Shown here piece by piece: positions 18,187-26,577 of a DNA stretch of 64,000 bases (positions are counted from its first letter, which is position 1; the number at the start of each line of letters is the position of its first letter). The notes under the pieces were generated by a model, which did no database searches, was not told where the DNA came from, and saw only the letters and a list, made by a program, of their open reading frames with translations. Location of the stretch: assembly GCA_965279115.1 (NCBI GenBank), contig OZ257137.1:4092001-4156000 (forward strand). The letters run 5' to 3'. Origin of the DNA: JAEUOS01 sp965279115. GTDB taxonomy: Bacteria; Pseudomonadota; Gammaproteobacteria; Burkholderiales; JAEUOS01. The position numbers and the translations under genes are program-made.

Positions 18187-19056
18187 ATGGCTGTCATCGC
18201 AGTGGTCAATCGCAAGGGTGGATCGGGCAAGTCCACGCTGGCAACGCATATCGCGAGCTACCTCGCCGATCGTGGCTTCGAGGTCATGCTGGGCGACGTG
18301 GATCGCCAGCAGTCGTCGCGCCTGTGGCTGGGCCTGCGCCCGGAGAGTCGCCCGGCCATCCATGGCTGGACCATCGATGATCGCAACTTTGCGCGGCCAC
18401 CCGCGGGTGTGAAGCATGTGGTGCTGGACACGCCAGGCGGGTTCCAGGGCGTGGGCCTGATGAAGGTGGCTTTGTATGCCGACGCGATCCTGGTGCCTTC
18501 CACGGCCTCGTTGTTCGACCGCCGCGCCGCAGCCGATTGCGTCAAGGAACTGCGCACCTATCCGCGCGTGCAACTGGGCAAGTGCCGTCTGGCAAGCGTC
18601 GGCATGCGCATCGACGGGCGCACCCGCAATGGCGCATTGATCGATGCCTGGGCCGTCGAACAGGAACTGGAACATCTTGGCACCATCAAGGAGGCGCAGG
18701 TGTATTCGCGCTGCCTGGAACAGGGCCTGTCGATCTTCGATTTTCCGCGCAACCGGTCCATCGAAAGCTTTCTGATCGAGTGGGAACGCATCTGCGGATG
18801 GATAGACGAGGTGCTCGCAGCGCAGGGCGCTGCAGCGCAAGCCGCCGTCGATTCCGCCAATCCGCAACCGGCGCAGCAATCCAGTGTGCTGCCACGTCCG
18901 GCACCAGCGGCGGCAAGTCTCGCGACACTTCCGGCACCCCCGGTGCTGCCGCGCCCGTCCGTCCTTTCCGCCGCGCTCGCCCAGCGGCGTGCCGAAGCCG
19001 CCGCCGCCGCGGCCAATGCCAACGCGGTTGAAACCCCTGCCTTCCTGCGCGCCTGA
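18187..19056 (+). CDS. ParA/MinD-family ATPase, orphan
   Basis: A 289-residue P-loop ATPase with the deviant Walker A motif KGGSGKST (10-17) including the signature lysine, switch DVDRQQSS (about 37-44) and the Walker B-like HVVLDTPGG. Such proteins position cargo such as chromosomes, plasmids or protein clusters. No ParB partner follows. The last about 65 residues are Ala/Pro-rich and look disordered, perhaps a cargo or membrane-surface tail. The start at 18187 gives MAVIAVVNRKGG. The 169-base upstream gap has a short inverted repeat TTAGG-7-CCTAA (18081-18097). Function in this cell is unknown; a chromosomal mobile-element origin is not indicated. Confidence 0.85.
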   Translation: MAVIAVVNRKGGSGKSTLATHIASYLADRGFEVMLGDVDRQQSSRLWLGLRPESRPAIHGWTIDDRNFARPPAGVKHVVLDTPGGFQGVGLMKVALYADAILVPSTASLFDRRAAADCVKELRTYPRVQLGKCRLASVGMRIDGRTRNGALIDAWAVEQELEHLGTIKEAQVYSRCLEQGLSIFDFPRNRSIESFLIEWERICGWIDEVLAAQGAAAQAAVDSANPQPAQQSSVLPRPAPAAASLATLPAPPVLPRPSVLSAALAQRRAEAAAAAANANAVETPAFLRA

Positions 19057-19131
19057 CGGCGGGTACGCCGCCATGCGGTGATAATACGGGGCTGGAGACA
19101 ACCTGCCCCACAGAAGGGCACAAAGCCGGCA

Positions 19132-20391
19132 ATGACCGACATTCGCCCGACCCCTGCCGCCCTCGTCGATTCGTCCTATGCGGCGATGCGCCTGGTCATT
19201 ACGCTGTTGTTGATGACCATCGGCAATTGCGGCATGTACGCCGTATCCGTGATGCTGCCGGCGGTGCAGGCGGAATTTGGCATCGCGCGCGCCGATGCAT
19301 CGCTGCCTTACACCCTGATGATGGTCGGCTTCGGCGTCGGCGGCGTGCTGATGGGCAAGCTGGCCGACCGCTTCGGCGTGATGCTGCCGCTGTTGATCGG
19401 CGCGGCCAGCCTGGGTCTTGGATTCATCGCCGCCGGGCTTTCCAACGGCATTCTTGCCCTGGCGCTGGCACACGGTTTCCTGATCGGCCTGTTCGGCAGT
19501 TCCGCCACCTTCGCGCCCCTGGTGGCGGACACCTCCCTGTGGTTCATGCGCCGGCGCGGCATCGCGGTGGCGGTGTGCGCCAGCGGCAACTATCTTGCCG
19601 GCACCATCTGGCCGCCGATCGTGCAGCATTTCGTGGAATCGATCGGCTGGCGCCAGACCTACTTCTGGATGGCGGCGTTCACCTTTGTCAGCATGACGGC
19701 GCTGGCCTTGTTCATGCGGCGCCGTCCGCCGGTGTTGAGTGCGTCGGGCGCAGGCGCCAACGGCCGTGCCGACCTCACCTCCGACCGCCCGTTCGGCATG
19801 ACGCCGGGCCAGGCACAAGCGCTCCTGTGCATTGCCGCCATTGCCTGTTGCGTGGCGATGGCCATGCCGCAGGTGCATATCGTCGCTTATTGCGGGGACT
19901 TGGGCTACGGCGCGGCGCGCGGGGCACAGATGCTCTCGCTGATGCTGGCCTTCGGCATCGCCAGCCGGCTGATCTCCGGGGCGATCTGCGACCGCATCGG
20001 CGGCATGCGCACGCTCTTGCTGGGCTCGGTGCTGCAGGGCGTGGCGTTGCTGCTCTACCTGCCGTTTGATTCGCTCTGGTCGTTGTATGTGGTGTCGGCC
20101 CTGTTCGGCCTGTTCCAGGGCGGCATCGTGCCGGCCTACGCCATCATCGTGCGCGAATACTTCGAGCCCAAGGAAGCCGGCGCGCGGGTCGGCACGGTGC
20201 TCATGTGCAGCCTGCTCGGCATGGCGCTGGGCGGCTGGATGTCGGGCAAGGTGTTCGACCTGACGGGCTCGTATCAGGCGGCCTTCGTCAACGGCATCAT
20301 CTGGAACCTGATCAACGTGTCGATCGCGGTGTTCCTGATGCTGCGTGTGCGCAAGGCTCTGGCTAGTCCACCTTCGCCCCGGACCGCCTGA
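19132..20391 (+). CDS. MFS transporter
   Basis: A 419-residue major facilitator with about twelve membrane helices. The loop motif MGKLADRFGVM (around 79-89) is the MFS motif A. FDLTGSYQAAF near the end is typical of the monocarboxylate/oxalate-formate antiporter-like branch. It is an inner-membrane transporter, probably for an organic anion; no substrate can be assigned. The start at 19132 (ATGACCGAC) gives a short cytoplasmic tail. Its last 29 bases overlap, tail to tail, the 3' end of the minus-strand Bug gene. The gene's C-terminal tail is short and basic, so the overlap does not remove a helix. Confidence 0.87.
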   Translation: MTDIRPTPAALVDSSYAAMRLVITLLLMTIGNCGMYAVSVMLPAVQAEFGIARADASLPYTLMMVGFGVGGVLMGKLADRFGVMLPLLIGAASLGLGFIAAGLSNGILALALAHGFLIGLFGSSATFAPLVADTSLWFMRRRGIAVAVCASGNYLAGTIWPPIVQHFVESIGWRQTYFWMAAFTFVSMTALALFMRRRPPVLSASGAGANGRADLTSDRPFGMTPGQAQALLCIAAIACCVAMAMPQVHIVAYCGDLGYGAARGAQMLSLMLAFGIASRLISGAICDRIGGMRTLLLGSVLQGVALLLYLPFDSLWSLYVVSALFGLFQGGIVPAYAIIVREYFEPKEAGARVGTVLMCSLLGMALGGWMSGKVFDLTGSYQAAFVNGIIWNLINVSIAVFLMLRVRKALASPPSPRTA

Positions 20392-21361
20392 CAATAGGCA
20401 CCCACTTGGCCAGGTCGTCGCTGATCACCTTGCCGAAGGCCGCCGGCGGCGCGGGCGGCGCGACATCGAAGCCCTGCTGCGCGAGGTTGTCGCGGATGTC
20501 GCCGCGGGCGAGGATCTTCGCGATCTCGGCGTTCAAGCGGTTGGTGATGTCCGCCGGCAGGCCCGCCGGTCCGACCCAGCCGAACCAGGTGTTGACCTCG
20601 TAGCCCTTGACGCCTTTTTCGTCCAGCGTCGGCACGTCCGGCAACAGCGGGGAACGGGTCAGGCTGGTGACGGCCAGCGCGCGCAGCTTGCCGCCGCGAA
20701 TCTGGCTGATCACCGTGGGGGTGTTGAAGAAGCCCATGCTTACCTCACCCGCCATCACCGCCTGTATGCCCTGCGGTGCGCCCTTGTAGGGCACGTGGAC
20801 CAGGTCGGTGCCGGTGAGTTGCCCGAACAGCACGCCGGAGAGGTGGTGCGAGGTGCCGCTGCCGCCGGAGGAGAAGGTGAGGATGCCCGGCTTGGCCTTC
20901 GCCGCATCGATCACCGTGCGCGGTTCACGCGCATCGGCGTTGGGCGGCACGATCATCACGTTGGATACGCCACCGGTGAGGCCAATGGGGGCCAGGTCCT
21001 TGAGCGAGTCGTAGCCGGGCTTGGAATACAGCGCCTGGTTGAACACCAGCGTGCCTTGCGAGGCAAAGCCGATGGTGTAGCCGTCCGGCGTAGCGCGTGC
21101 AACTTCGGCCGTGGCGATGGTGCCGCCAGCGCCGGCCTTGTTTTCCACCACCACCGGCTGGCCCAGCACCTTGGCGAGTTCGTTGCCGACGGTGCGGGAA
21201 ATGATGTCGGCGGTGCTGCCGGGGGCGAGCGGCACCAGCAGCTTGATCTGCTTGGACGGCCAGGCCTGGGCTTGCGCGGCACTCGCAACCATGCACAGGG
21301 CAAAGGCAGCGGCAAGGGACGCGATCAAGACGGCGGAGAGGCGAAGCGGATGGGTGGCCAT
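20363..21361 (-). CDS. Bug-family (TctC-like) periplasmic solute-binding protein 2
   Basis: A 332-residue Bug protein with a long signal peptide (MATHPLRL, then a hydrophobic core ending ASAAQAQA). The mature start AWPSKQIKLLVPLAPGSTADI, the VENKAGAGGTIATAE loop, ATPDGYTIG and VPYKGAPQG are family hallmarks. It is the last gene of a leftward set: Bug, CoA-transferase, enoyl-CoA hydratase, Bug. That context suggests its ligand is the acid activated and degraded by those enzymes. The start at 21361 is the only one giving a signal peptide. Its stop codon lies inside the convergent MFS gene, a 29-base overlap. Confidence 0.9.
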   Translation of the reverse strand: MATHPLRLSAVLIASLAAAFALCMVASAAQAQAWPSKQIKLLVPLAPGSTADIISRTVGNELAKVLGQPVVVENKAGAGGTIATAEVARATPDGYTIGFASQGTLVFNQALYSKPGYDSLKDLAPIGLTGGVSNVMIVPPNADAREPRTVIDAAKAKPGILTFSSGGSGTSHHLSGVLFGQLTGTDLVHVPYKGAPQGIQAVMAGEVSMGFFNTPTVISQIRGGKLRALAVTSLTRSPLLPDVPTLDEKGVKGYEVNTWFGWVGPAGLPADITNRLNAEIAKILARGDIRDNLAQQGFDVAPPAPPAAFGKVISDDLAKWVPIVRRSGAKVD

Positions 21362-21416
21362 GGCGTTTTCCTTCAAAGTCGATCTGTGGGGTTCAAAGCA
21401 TGAAGCGTTCCCGCGC

Positions 21417-22214
21417 TTACTTTCCCTTGAAATTCGGCTTCCTCTTCTCATTGAACGCCGCGATGCCTTCACGCCGATCTTCCGTATCCAGCAGCCGGTA
21501 ATACGCCTCAAGCTCCAGCCGATACCCGGTATGCAGGTCCCCCTGCAGGCCGAAGTGAATGGATTTCTTGGCCTGCCGCACCGACAGCGGCGCGCAGTTG
21601 GCCACGCGTTCGGCTGCGGCCAGCGCCTCCTTGACCACGGTGCCGGGCTCGCACAGCTTGTTGACCATGCCCCAGGCATGCGCCTCCTCGGCGGAAAACG
21701 GTGTGGCCGAGAGGATCAGTTCCTTGGCACGCCGCTCGCCCACAGCACGCGGCAGGTTTTGCGTGCCCATTGCGCCGGGCATGATGCCAATGCGGCATTC
21801 GGTCTGCGCGAATTTCGCGTCGCGGTCGGCGTAGATGAAGTCGCAGGTCAACGCCGATTCCAGCCCGCCCGCATAGCAGATGCCGTTGACGGCCGCGATC
21901 CACGGTACCGGGCATTCGATGCGCTGCTCCGCCGAGCGTTCGGCGATCTCGTGCTGGATGGTCCAGTCGCGGATGCTCTGGGTGTTGCGCACCTTGAGGT
22001 CGCCACCGGCGGAGAACGCGCGTCCGGCGCCGGTCAACACCACGCAGCGCACCCAGTCCGGGTCGTAGTGCAGCCGGGTGATGAGGTCGCTGGACTCCTC
22101 GGTCATGGTCATGTTCATGGCGTTCAACACGTCCGGCCGGTTCATTGTGACCAACAGCACATGCTCGCCGATGCGTTCGGTCAGGAGGGTTTCGTAGGCA
22201 GGCATTTCAAACAT
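21417..22214 (-). CDS. Enoyl-CoA hydratase/isomerase family protein
   Basis: A 265-residue crotonase-fold enzyme that adds water to enoyl-CoA or performs a related CoA-thioester reaction. The first oxyanion-hole segment is GAGRAFSAGGDLK and the second AVNGICYAGGLES. Both catalytic glutamates appear to be kept (QTECRIGIMPGAMGTQ and AKELILS), which supports true hydratase chemistry. The start at 22214 follows GGAG by about five bases; the longer frame to 22262 lacks support. It lies between a Bug protein gene (56 bases downstream) and a CoA-transferase gene (64 bases upstream) on the same strand, so it probably acts on the thioester made by that transferase. Confidence 0.88.
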   Translation of the reverse strand: MFEMPAYETLLTERIGEHVLLVTMNRPDVLNAMNMTMTEESSDLITRLHYDPDWVRCVVLTGAGRAFSAGGDLKVRNTQSIRDWTIQHEIAERSAEQRIECPVPWIAAVNGICYAGGLESALTCDFIYADRDAKFAQTECRIGIMPGAMGTQNLPRAVGERRAKELILSATPFSAEEAHAWGMVNKLCEPGTVVKEALAAAERVANCAPLSVRQAKKSIHFGLQGDLHTGYRLELEAYYRLLDTEDRREGIAAFNEKRKPNFKGK

Positions 22215-22277
22215 GGCGGCTCCGCGAGTTTGGAGGAGGGTGGAGGTGCGGGCCGCTTTCATGGGCGGCCCGGTGGT

Positions 22278-23501
22278 TCAGGCGCCCGAAGGTGCGCGCG
22301 GGGTGTGCAGCTTGGCCGCGCCTTCGGCCACCATGGCGTCGATCTCGGCGTCCGAGAAGCCGGCCTCGGCGAGGATCTCGCGGGTCTGCTCGCCCAGGTG
22401 CGGCGCGGGAAGCCAGTCGCTGCGGTTGCCGCCGGAAAGGGTGTTGGCCGGGCGCAGGTCGACGATTGTGCCTTCGGTCGGGTGCTCGCGCTTTTGCAGG
22501 AGGTCCACGTCGGCGAGGTGCGGGTCGTCGATCAATGACTCAAGCGTGTGATACGGCGCGGCGGGAATGTCGTGTTCCTTGCAGAACTCCAGCCAGAAGG
22601 CGGTGGTCTTGGTCTTGAGGCCTTCGGAGCGCAGCGAGTAGTACTCGTGCACATTGGCAAAACGCGCCGCCACGCTGCAGAACTTCGGGTGCGTCTTCAG
22701 GTGTGAAAGCCCCATCGCGTCGAACAACGGGAACACCTGCGCGTCGGTGTTGGCGGAAAGCGAGAGGTAGCCATCCAGCGTTTCCGAGGGTGCGTAGAAC
22801 TCGTTCAGCAGGCGCGGATCGCCGGCCTCGCCGATCGGCGGCACATAGGTGCGGTTGTAGAGGTGCTCGGTGAGCACCTGGGTGGCGATGTTTTCGAACA
22901 TCGGCACCTCGATCGACTGCCCCTTGCCGGACCGCTCGCGGTGGAACAGCGCCATGGCGATCATCTGTACTGCGATCAGGCCACTGGTGCGGTCGGCCAT
23001 CACGTAGGGCACGTAGCGCGGTTCGCCAAAGGCCTTTTCGTACAAGCCGGCAACGCCGCCGGCACCCTGGATGATGGGGTCGTAGGCCGGCACCGCGGCG
23101 TAGCGGCCGGTCTGGCCGAAGCCGAACATGCCGCAGTAGATGATCTTCGGATTGGCGCGGCACACATCCTCGTAGCCCAGCTTCATGCGTCCCATCGAAG
23201 CGGGACGTACGTTCCAGGTCATCACATCGGCGGTTTCGAGAAGCCGGATCAACGCGGCATGCCCCGAGGGGTGCTTCAGGTCGAGGCAGATTGAGCGCTT
23301 GTTGCGGTTAAGGTGCAGGAACTTCGGTGCCATGCCCGGCGTGCGTCCACGCCCGCCAAGGTGGCGTCCGATGTCGCCTGCCGGGCTTTCCACCTTGATG
23401 ACCTCCGCGCCGTGGTCCGCCAGGATCTGCGTGCACAGCGGACCGATCACCACCGAGGTGAGGTCGATGACCCTTACCCCTTCCAGCATGCCTGATGCCA
23501 T
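22278..23501 (-). CDS. Family III (CaiB/BaiF) CoA-transferase 1
   Basis: A 407-residue CoA-transferase that moves CoA between carboxylic acids. The N-terminus MLEGVRVIDLTSVVIGPLCTQ, the ADHGAEVIKVESPAGD loop and LNRNKRSICLDLK are typical. The catalytic aspartate is expected in the MADRTSGL segment (about residue 168). The start at 23501 is followed directly by the conserved fold. It belongs to the leftward operon with Bug protein 3 six bases upstream and enoyl-CoA hydratase downstream, linking uptake, CoA activation and hydration. The acid is not identifiable. Confidence 0.9.
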   Translation of the reverse strand: MASGMLEGVRVIDLTSVVIGPLCTQILADHGAEVIKVESPAGDIGRHLGGRGRTPGMAPKFLHLNRNKRSICLDLKHPSGHAALIRLLETADVMTWNVRPASMGRMKLGYEDVCRANPKIIYCGMFGFGQTGRYAAVPAYDPIIQGAGGVAGLYEKAFGEPRYVPYVMADRTSGLIAVQMIAMALFHRERSGKGQSIEVPMFENIATQVLTEHLYNRTYVPPIGEAGDPRLLNEFYAPSETLDGYLSLSANTDAQVFPLFDAMGLSHLKTHPKFCSVAARFANVHEYYSLRSEGLKTKTTAFWLEFCKEHDIPAAPYHTLESLIDDPHLADVDLLQKREHPTEGTIVDLRPANTLSGGNRSDWLPAPHLGEQTREILAEAGFSDAEIDAMVAEGAAKLHTPRAPSGA

Positions 23502-23507
23502 TGATCT

Positions 23508-24497
23508 TTACTCCGGTTCCATACCTGCGGCTTTGGTCACACGCGCCCACATGGCGGTGTCCGCTGCCTGGATTTTTGCGAATTCCTCGGGGGTGGTCAG
23601 ACGCACCTCGCCACCTGTCGCCTCGTGGCCCGCGATGTCGGCCTTGACCGCAGCGTGCAGCAAGGCATTGAGCTTGGCCACGATGTCCGGCGGAGTTTTC
23701 GCCGGCAGGTAGGCACCCACCCAGTTGAACAGGTCATAGTCCGGATATCCCTGTTCGATCATTGTCGGCACATTGGGAATGATCGGCATGCGCCTCTTGC
23801 CCGTCACCGCGAGTGCCTTGACCTTGCCGCCCAGGATCTGCGGCATCGCGGTACGCACGTCGCTGAATATCATGCTGATCTGGCCGCCCAGCAGGTCGCC
23901 CAGCGCCTGGGGCGCGCCACGGTATGGAATGTGCAGCAGTTTGGTATTGCTCATCATCTTGAACATCTCGCCGCCGATGCGGCTGGGTGCGTTGCCGCTG
24001 GCGAAGCTGTACTTGTTGGGATTGGCGCGTGCCAGTTGCGCCAGTTCCGCCACGTTGTTGGCAGGGAAGCCAGGCATCACGATAAGCACAAAGTCGTTCA
24101 TGCTGAGCGTGGTTACGGGTGCGAAATCCTTAACCGGGTCATATGGCAGCTTCTTGAACAGGCTGGGATTTGCGGCATGCGTGGTGCCGGTCGTGAACAG
24201 GATGGTGTACCCGTCCGGGACTGCCTTTGCGACCGCCTCGCTGGCGATAAAGCCGCTGGCGCCGCCGCGATTGTCGACCACCACGGCCTGACCGGTCGCC
24301 TTGGTCAATTGCGGCGCCACCAGGCGGGCCACCTGGTCGGTGGCGCTGCCGGCCGGGAATGAAACGATGAACCGGATCTGCCGGTTGGGATAGTCGCCGG
24401 CCTGCGCGAAGGCGGGGGACGGGGCGATGGCCTGAAGCAGGCCGCAGACAAGGGCGGCGCACAGGCTGGCGCGACACCATGCTTGAAGTTTGCACAT
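23508..24497 (-). CDS. Bug-family (TctC-like) periplasmic solute-binding protein 3
   Basis: A 329-residue Bug protein and first gene of the leftward CoA operon. The signal peptide runs to about residue 31 (SPAFAQAGDYPNRQ). Hallmarks are IRFIVSFPAGSATDQVARL, VDNRGGASGFIASEAVAKA, PDGYTILF and IPYRGAPQA. Six bases separate its stop from the CoA-transferase start, so capture protein and enzyme are made together. The divergent sulfatase starts 95 bases away, which would place both promoters in that gap. No membrane components of a tripartite transporter are nearby. Confidence 0.9.
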   Translation of the reverse strand: MCKLQAWCRASLCAALVCGLLQAIAPSPAFAQAGDYPNRQIRFIVSFPAGSATDQVARLVAPQLTKATGQAVVVDNRGGASGFIASEAVAKAVPDGYTILFTTGTTHAANPSLFKKLPYDPVKDFAPVTTLSMNDFVLIVMPGFPANNVAELAQLARANPNKYSFASGNAPSRIGGEMFKMMSNTKLLHIPYRGAPQALGDLLGGQISMIFSDVRTAMPQILGGKVKALAVTGKRRMPIIPNVPTMIEQGYPDYDLFNWVGAYLPAKTPPDIVAKLNALLHAAVKADIAGHEATGGEVRLTTPEEFAKIQAADTAMWARVTKAAGMEPE

Positions 24498-24591
24498 GCT
24501 GGTCTCCTTTGTGGTCTGGTTGTCCGTGCCGGCGTGGGGCGGCGGATCGTGTAGGCTTTCGCCTCGACTTTACACCCCACCCGGAATACTG

Positions 24592-25974
24592 ATGAAACCC
24601 AATCTCCTCGTCATCCTGGTCGACGATCTTCGCTACGACGAATTCGGCGCCGGTGGCCATCCGTACATGAAAACGCCGCACATCGACCGCCTGGCCCGCG
24701 AAGGCGCCCTGTTCGAGCGCGCCTTCCACACCACGCCGATCTGCTCGCCGAATCGTGCCTCGATCGTGACCGGACAATACGCCAGCCGCCACGGCATCAT
24801 CGATAACGTCGCGCGCGATGCGATGAGCCACCGCCTGCCCAACTACCACCTCGATTTGCAGAAGCGCGGCTACCGCACCGCGCATATCGGCAAGTGGCAC
24901 ATGGGCAACGAAGGCGGGCCGCGCCCCGGCTACGACTACTGGGTGAGTTACGACGGGCACGGACGCATCAACAACCCCAAGCTCAATCATGACGGCAAGT
25001 ATGTGCAACACCAGGGTTATGTCACCGACATCATGAACACCCTGGCGGTGGATTTTCTCGAAGACCATGACAAGAAGCACGGCAAGAAGCCGTTTTCGCT
25101 GTTCTTTGCCCACAAAGCGGTGCATCCGGATGCCGAGCAGGCTGCCGACGGCACCTTCCGGGTCGATGGCTATGTGGCGGCGGAACGGCACCGTGACTTG
25201 TACCGCGGCGAGATTTTTCCCAAGACCCCGAACATGCTGACCCCGGCCGAGGTGGTCAAGCAGAAGCCGGCCTGGGCCGAATGCTTCGACCTGAAAAAGA
25301 CCAGGGAATCGCAGGCCGTCATGAAGGCGGTGCACTCGGGCGAGCAGGAAGAAATCCGCCTGCGCGCGGCCATGATGGCCTCGGTGGACGAAGGCGTGGG
25401 CATGATTCTGGAAACCCTGGCGCGCCAGGGCAAGCTCGACAACACCTGCATCGTGTTCCTGGGCGACAACGGCTACTTTTTCGGCGAGCATGGTCTCGGG
25501 CCGGAACGCCGCTTCGCCTATGAAGAAGGCATCCGCTCACCCTTCGTGGTGCGCTATCCCAAGCTGGTCAAGGCCGGGTCCCGGGTCAAGGACCTGGTGA
25601 TCTGCCAGGACATCGCGCCAACCTTCGTGGAACTGGCCGGCGGCAAGCCGGGGGTGCAAGTGCAGGGGCGCTCGCTGCTGCCCTTGTTTGCCGGCAGGCG
25701 GGCGGGCTGGCGCAAGTCCTTCATGGTCGAGTACTGGGCCGAGAACGCCATGCCGTGGCTGGTGGGCATGACCTACAAGGCGGTGCGCACCGACCGCTAC
25801 AAACTGATCCACTGGGTCAACCGCGGGCGGGCCGGCGAACTCGACGAACTCTACGACCTTGAACGCGACCCGTGGGAACTGAAGAACCTGATACGCAGCA
25901 AGACGGCGGCGCCGGTGTGCGACAAGCTCAAGCGCGAACTGAAAAAGCTGGTCGCCGAGGCGGTAGGGCTCTGA
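24592..25974 (+). CDS. Sulfatase (formylglycine, Cys-type)
   Basis: A 460-residue sulfatase that hydrolyses sulfate esters. The N-terminal metal site is VDD (Asp11, Asp12), and the modification motif is CSPNR (51-55), where Cys51 would be converted to formylglycine. Later FLGDNGYFFGEHGLG gives the second metal pair, with the usual C-terminal DLERDPWELKNL. No signal peptide is present from this ATG; the upstream open frame to 24490 does not supply a convincing one, so the enzyme looks cytoplasmic. That would require an imported sulfated substrate. A formylglycine-generating enzyme is not in the window. It is divergent from the Bug-CoA operon and may belong to the same regulon. Confidence 0.9.
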   Translation: MKPNLLVILVDDLRYDEFGAGGHPYMKTPHIDRLAREGALFERAFHTTPICSPNRASIVTGQYASRHGIIDNVARDAMSHRLPNYHLDLQKRGYRTAHIGKWHMGNEGGPRPGYDYWVSYDGHGRINNPKLNHDGKYVQHQGYVTDIMNTLAVDFLEDHDKKHGKKPFSLFFAHKAVHPDAEQAADGTFRVDGYVAAERHRDLYRGEIFPKTPNMLTPAEVVKQKPAWAECFDLKKTRESQAVMKAVHSGEQEEIRLRAAMMASVDEGVGMILETLARQGKLDNTCIVFLGDNGYFFGEHGLGPERRFAYEEGIRSPFVVRYPKLVKAGSRVKDLVICQDIAPTFVELAGGKPGVQVQGRSLLPLFAGRRAGWRKSFMVEYWAENAMPWLVGMTYKAVRTDRYKLIHWVNRGRAGELDELYDLERDPWELKNLIRSKTAAPVCDKLKRELKKLVAEAVGL

Positions 25975-25981
25975 AAAGCCG

Positions 25982-26005
25982 GGCCGGAAGCGCGTGCTTC
26001 CGGCC
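25982..26005. terminator. Strong hairpin between convergent sulfatase and SnoaL-like genes
   Basis: A perfect 10-bp stem (GGCCGGAAGC, loop GCGT, GCTTCCGGCC) fills the gap between the two stop codons. Read on the minus strand it is followed by CGGCTTTTC, so it suits termination of the minus-strand gene; on the plus strand the tail is GCCTATTG, weaker. Probably bidirectional. Confidence 0.55.
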
Positions 26006-26007
26006 GC

Positions 26008-26403
26008 CTATTGCTGCTGGCCGCCCTGCAGTGCCCGCGCCATCAACTGGTGCAGCAGGTTGATCGCCTTGAGCGGGCGCACCATCACCTTGAACCGGGT
26101 GATCCGCCCTTCAGCATTCCACCAGATCATGTCCACCCCGTTGATGCGGATGCCGTCGATCGCGGTTTCGAATTCGAGCACCGCGGAATCCTCGCCGAAC
26201 CATTCGTTCAGGTAGCGGAAGCCCGGGTTGTTGAGCACGTTCATCGCCGCCGCCAGGTAGGCATGCGTGATCGCCTTGCCGGCCTGGGGCGTATGCACCA
26301 CCGGTGATTCAAAGACGACCTGCGGGTCCAGCAACTGGTCCAGCATGGCAAGGTCGCGCGATGCGACCAATCGGTGCCAGTGTTCGATTGCAAGGGGTTT
26401 CAT
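26008..26403 (-). CDS. SnoaL-like/NTF2-fold protein
   Basis: A 131-residue small protein of the SnoaL-like nuclear transport factor 2 fold. The pattern AIEHWHRLVASRDLAMLDQLLDPQVVFESPVVH is the usual helix plus first strand, and the middle part VDMIWWNAEGRITRFKVMVRP forms the sheet. Such domains are enzymes or binding modules with a deep pocket; the catalytic identity is unknown. Two starts exist: the ATG at 26403 lies six bases after GGAG and is preferred; the ATG at 26415 adds MEQP. It is convergent with the sulfatase and separated from it by a hairpin. The divergent neighbour is a chemoreceptor. Confidence 0.75.
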   Translation of the reverse strand: MKPLAIEHWHRLVASRDLAMLDQLLDPQVVFESPVVHTPQAGKAITHAYLAAAMNVLNNPGFRYLNEWFGEDSAVLEFETAIDGIRINGVDMIWWNAEGRITRFKVMVRPLKAINLLHQLMARALQGGQQQ

Positions 26404-26577
26404 CGGTTGCTCCATGAGTCGGCTCGAAGGTTTGAGATGGCAGGCAATACGGGCTCATTTCAGCGCCCGGCGATCAGGGCCGCGGAAATACCATTGCATG
26501 GCGGAGTCCCATTGTGGATGTCCGCCTTGCGCGACAGTTCGGCGCGCGCATGTCGTCATCCCGGGGAGTGTCTTGCC

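Noticed and set aside
18106..20394. 762-codon minus-strand open frame opposite ParA and MFS genes
   Set aside because: Composition is His/Gln/Arg-rich and featureless; the plus strand has clear domain motifs.
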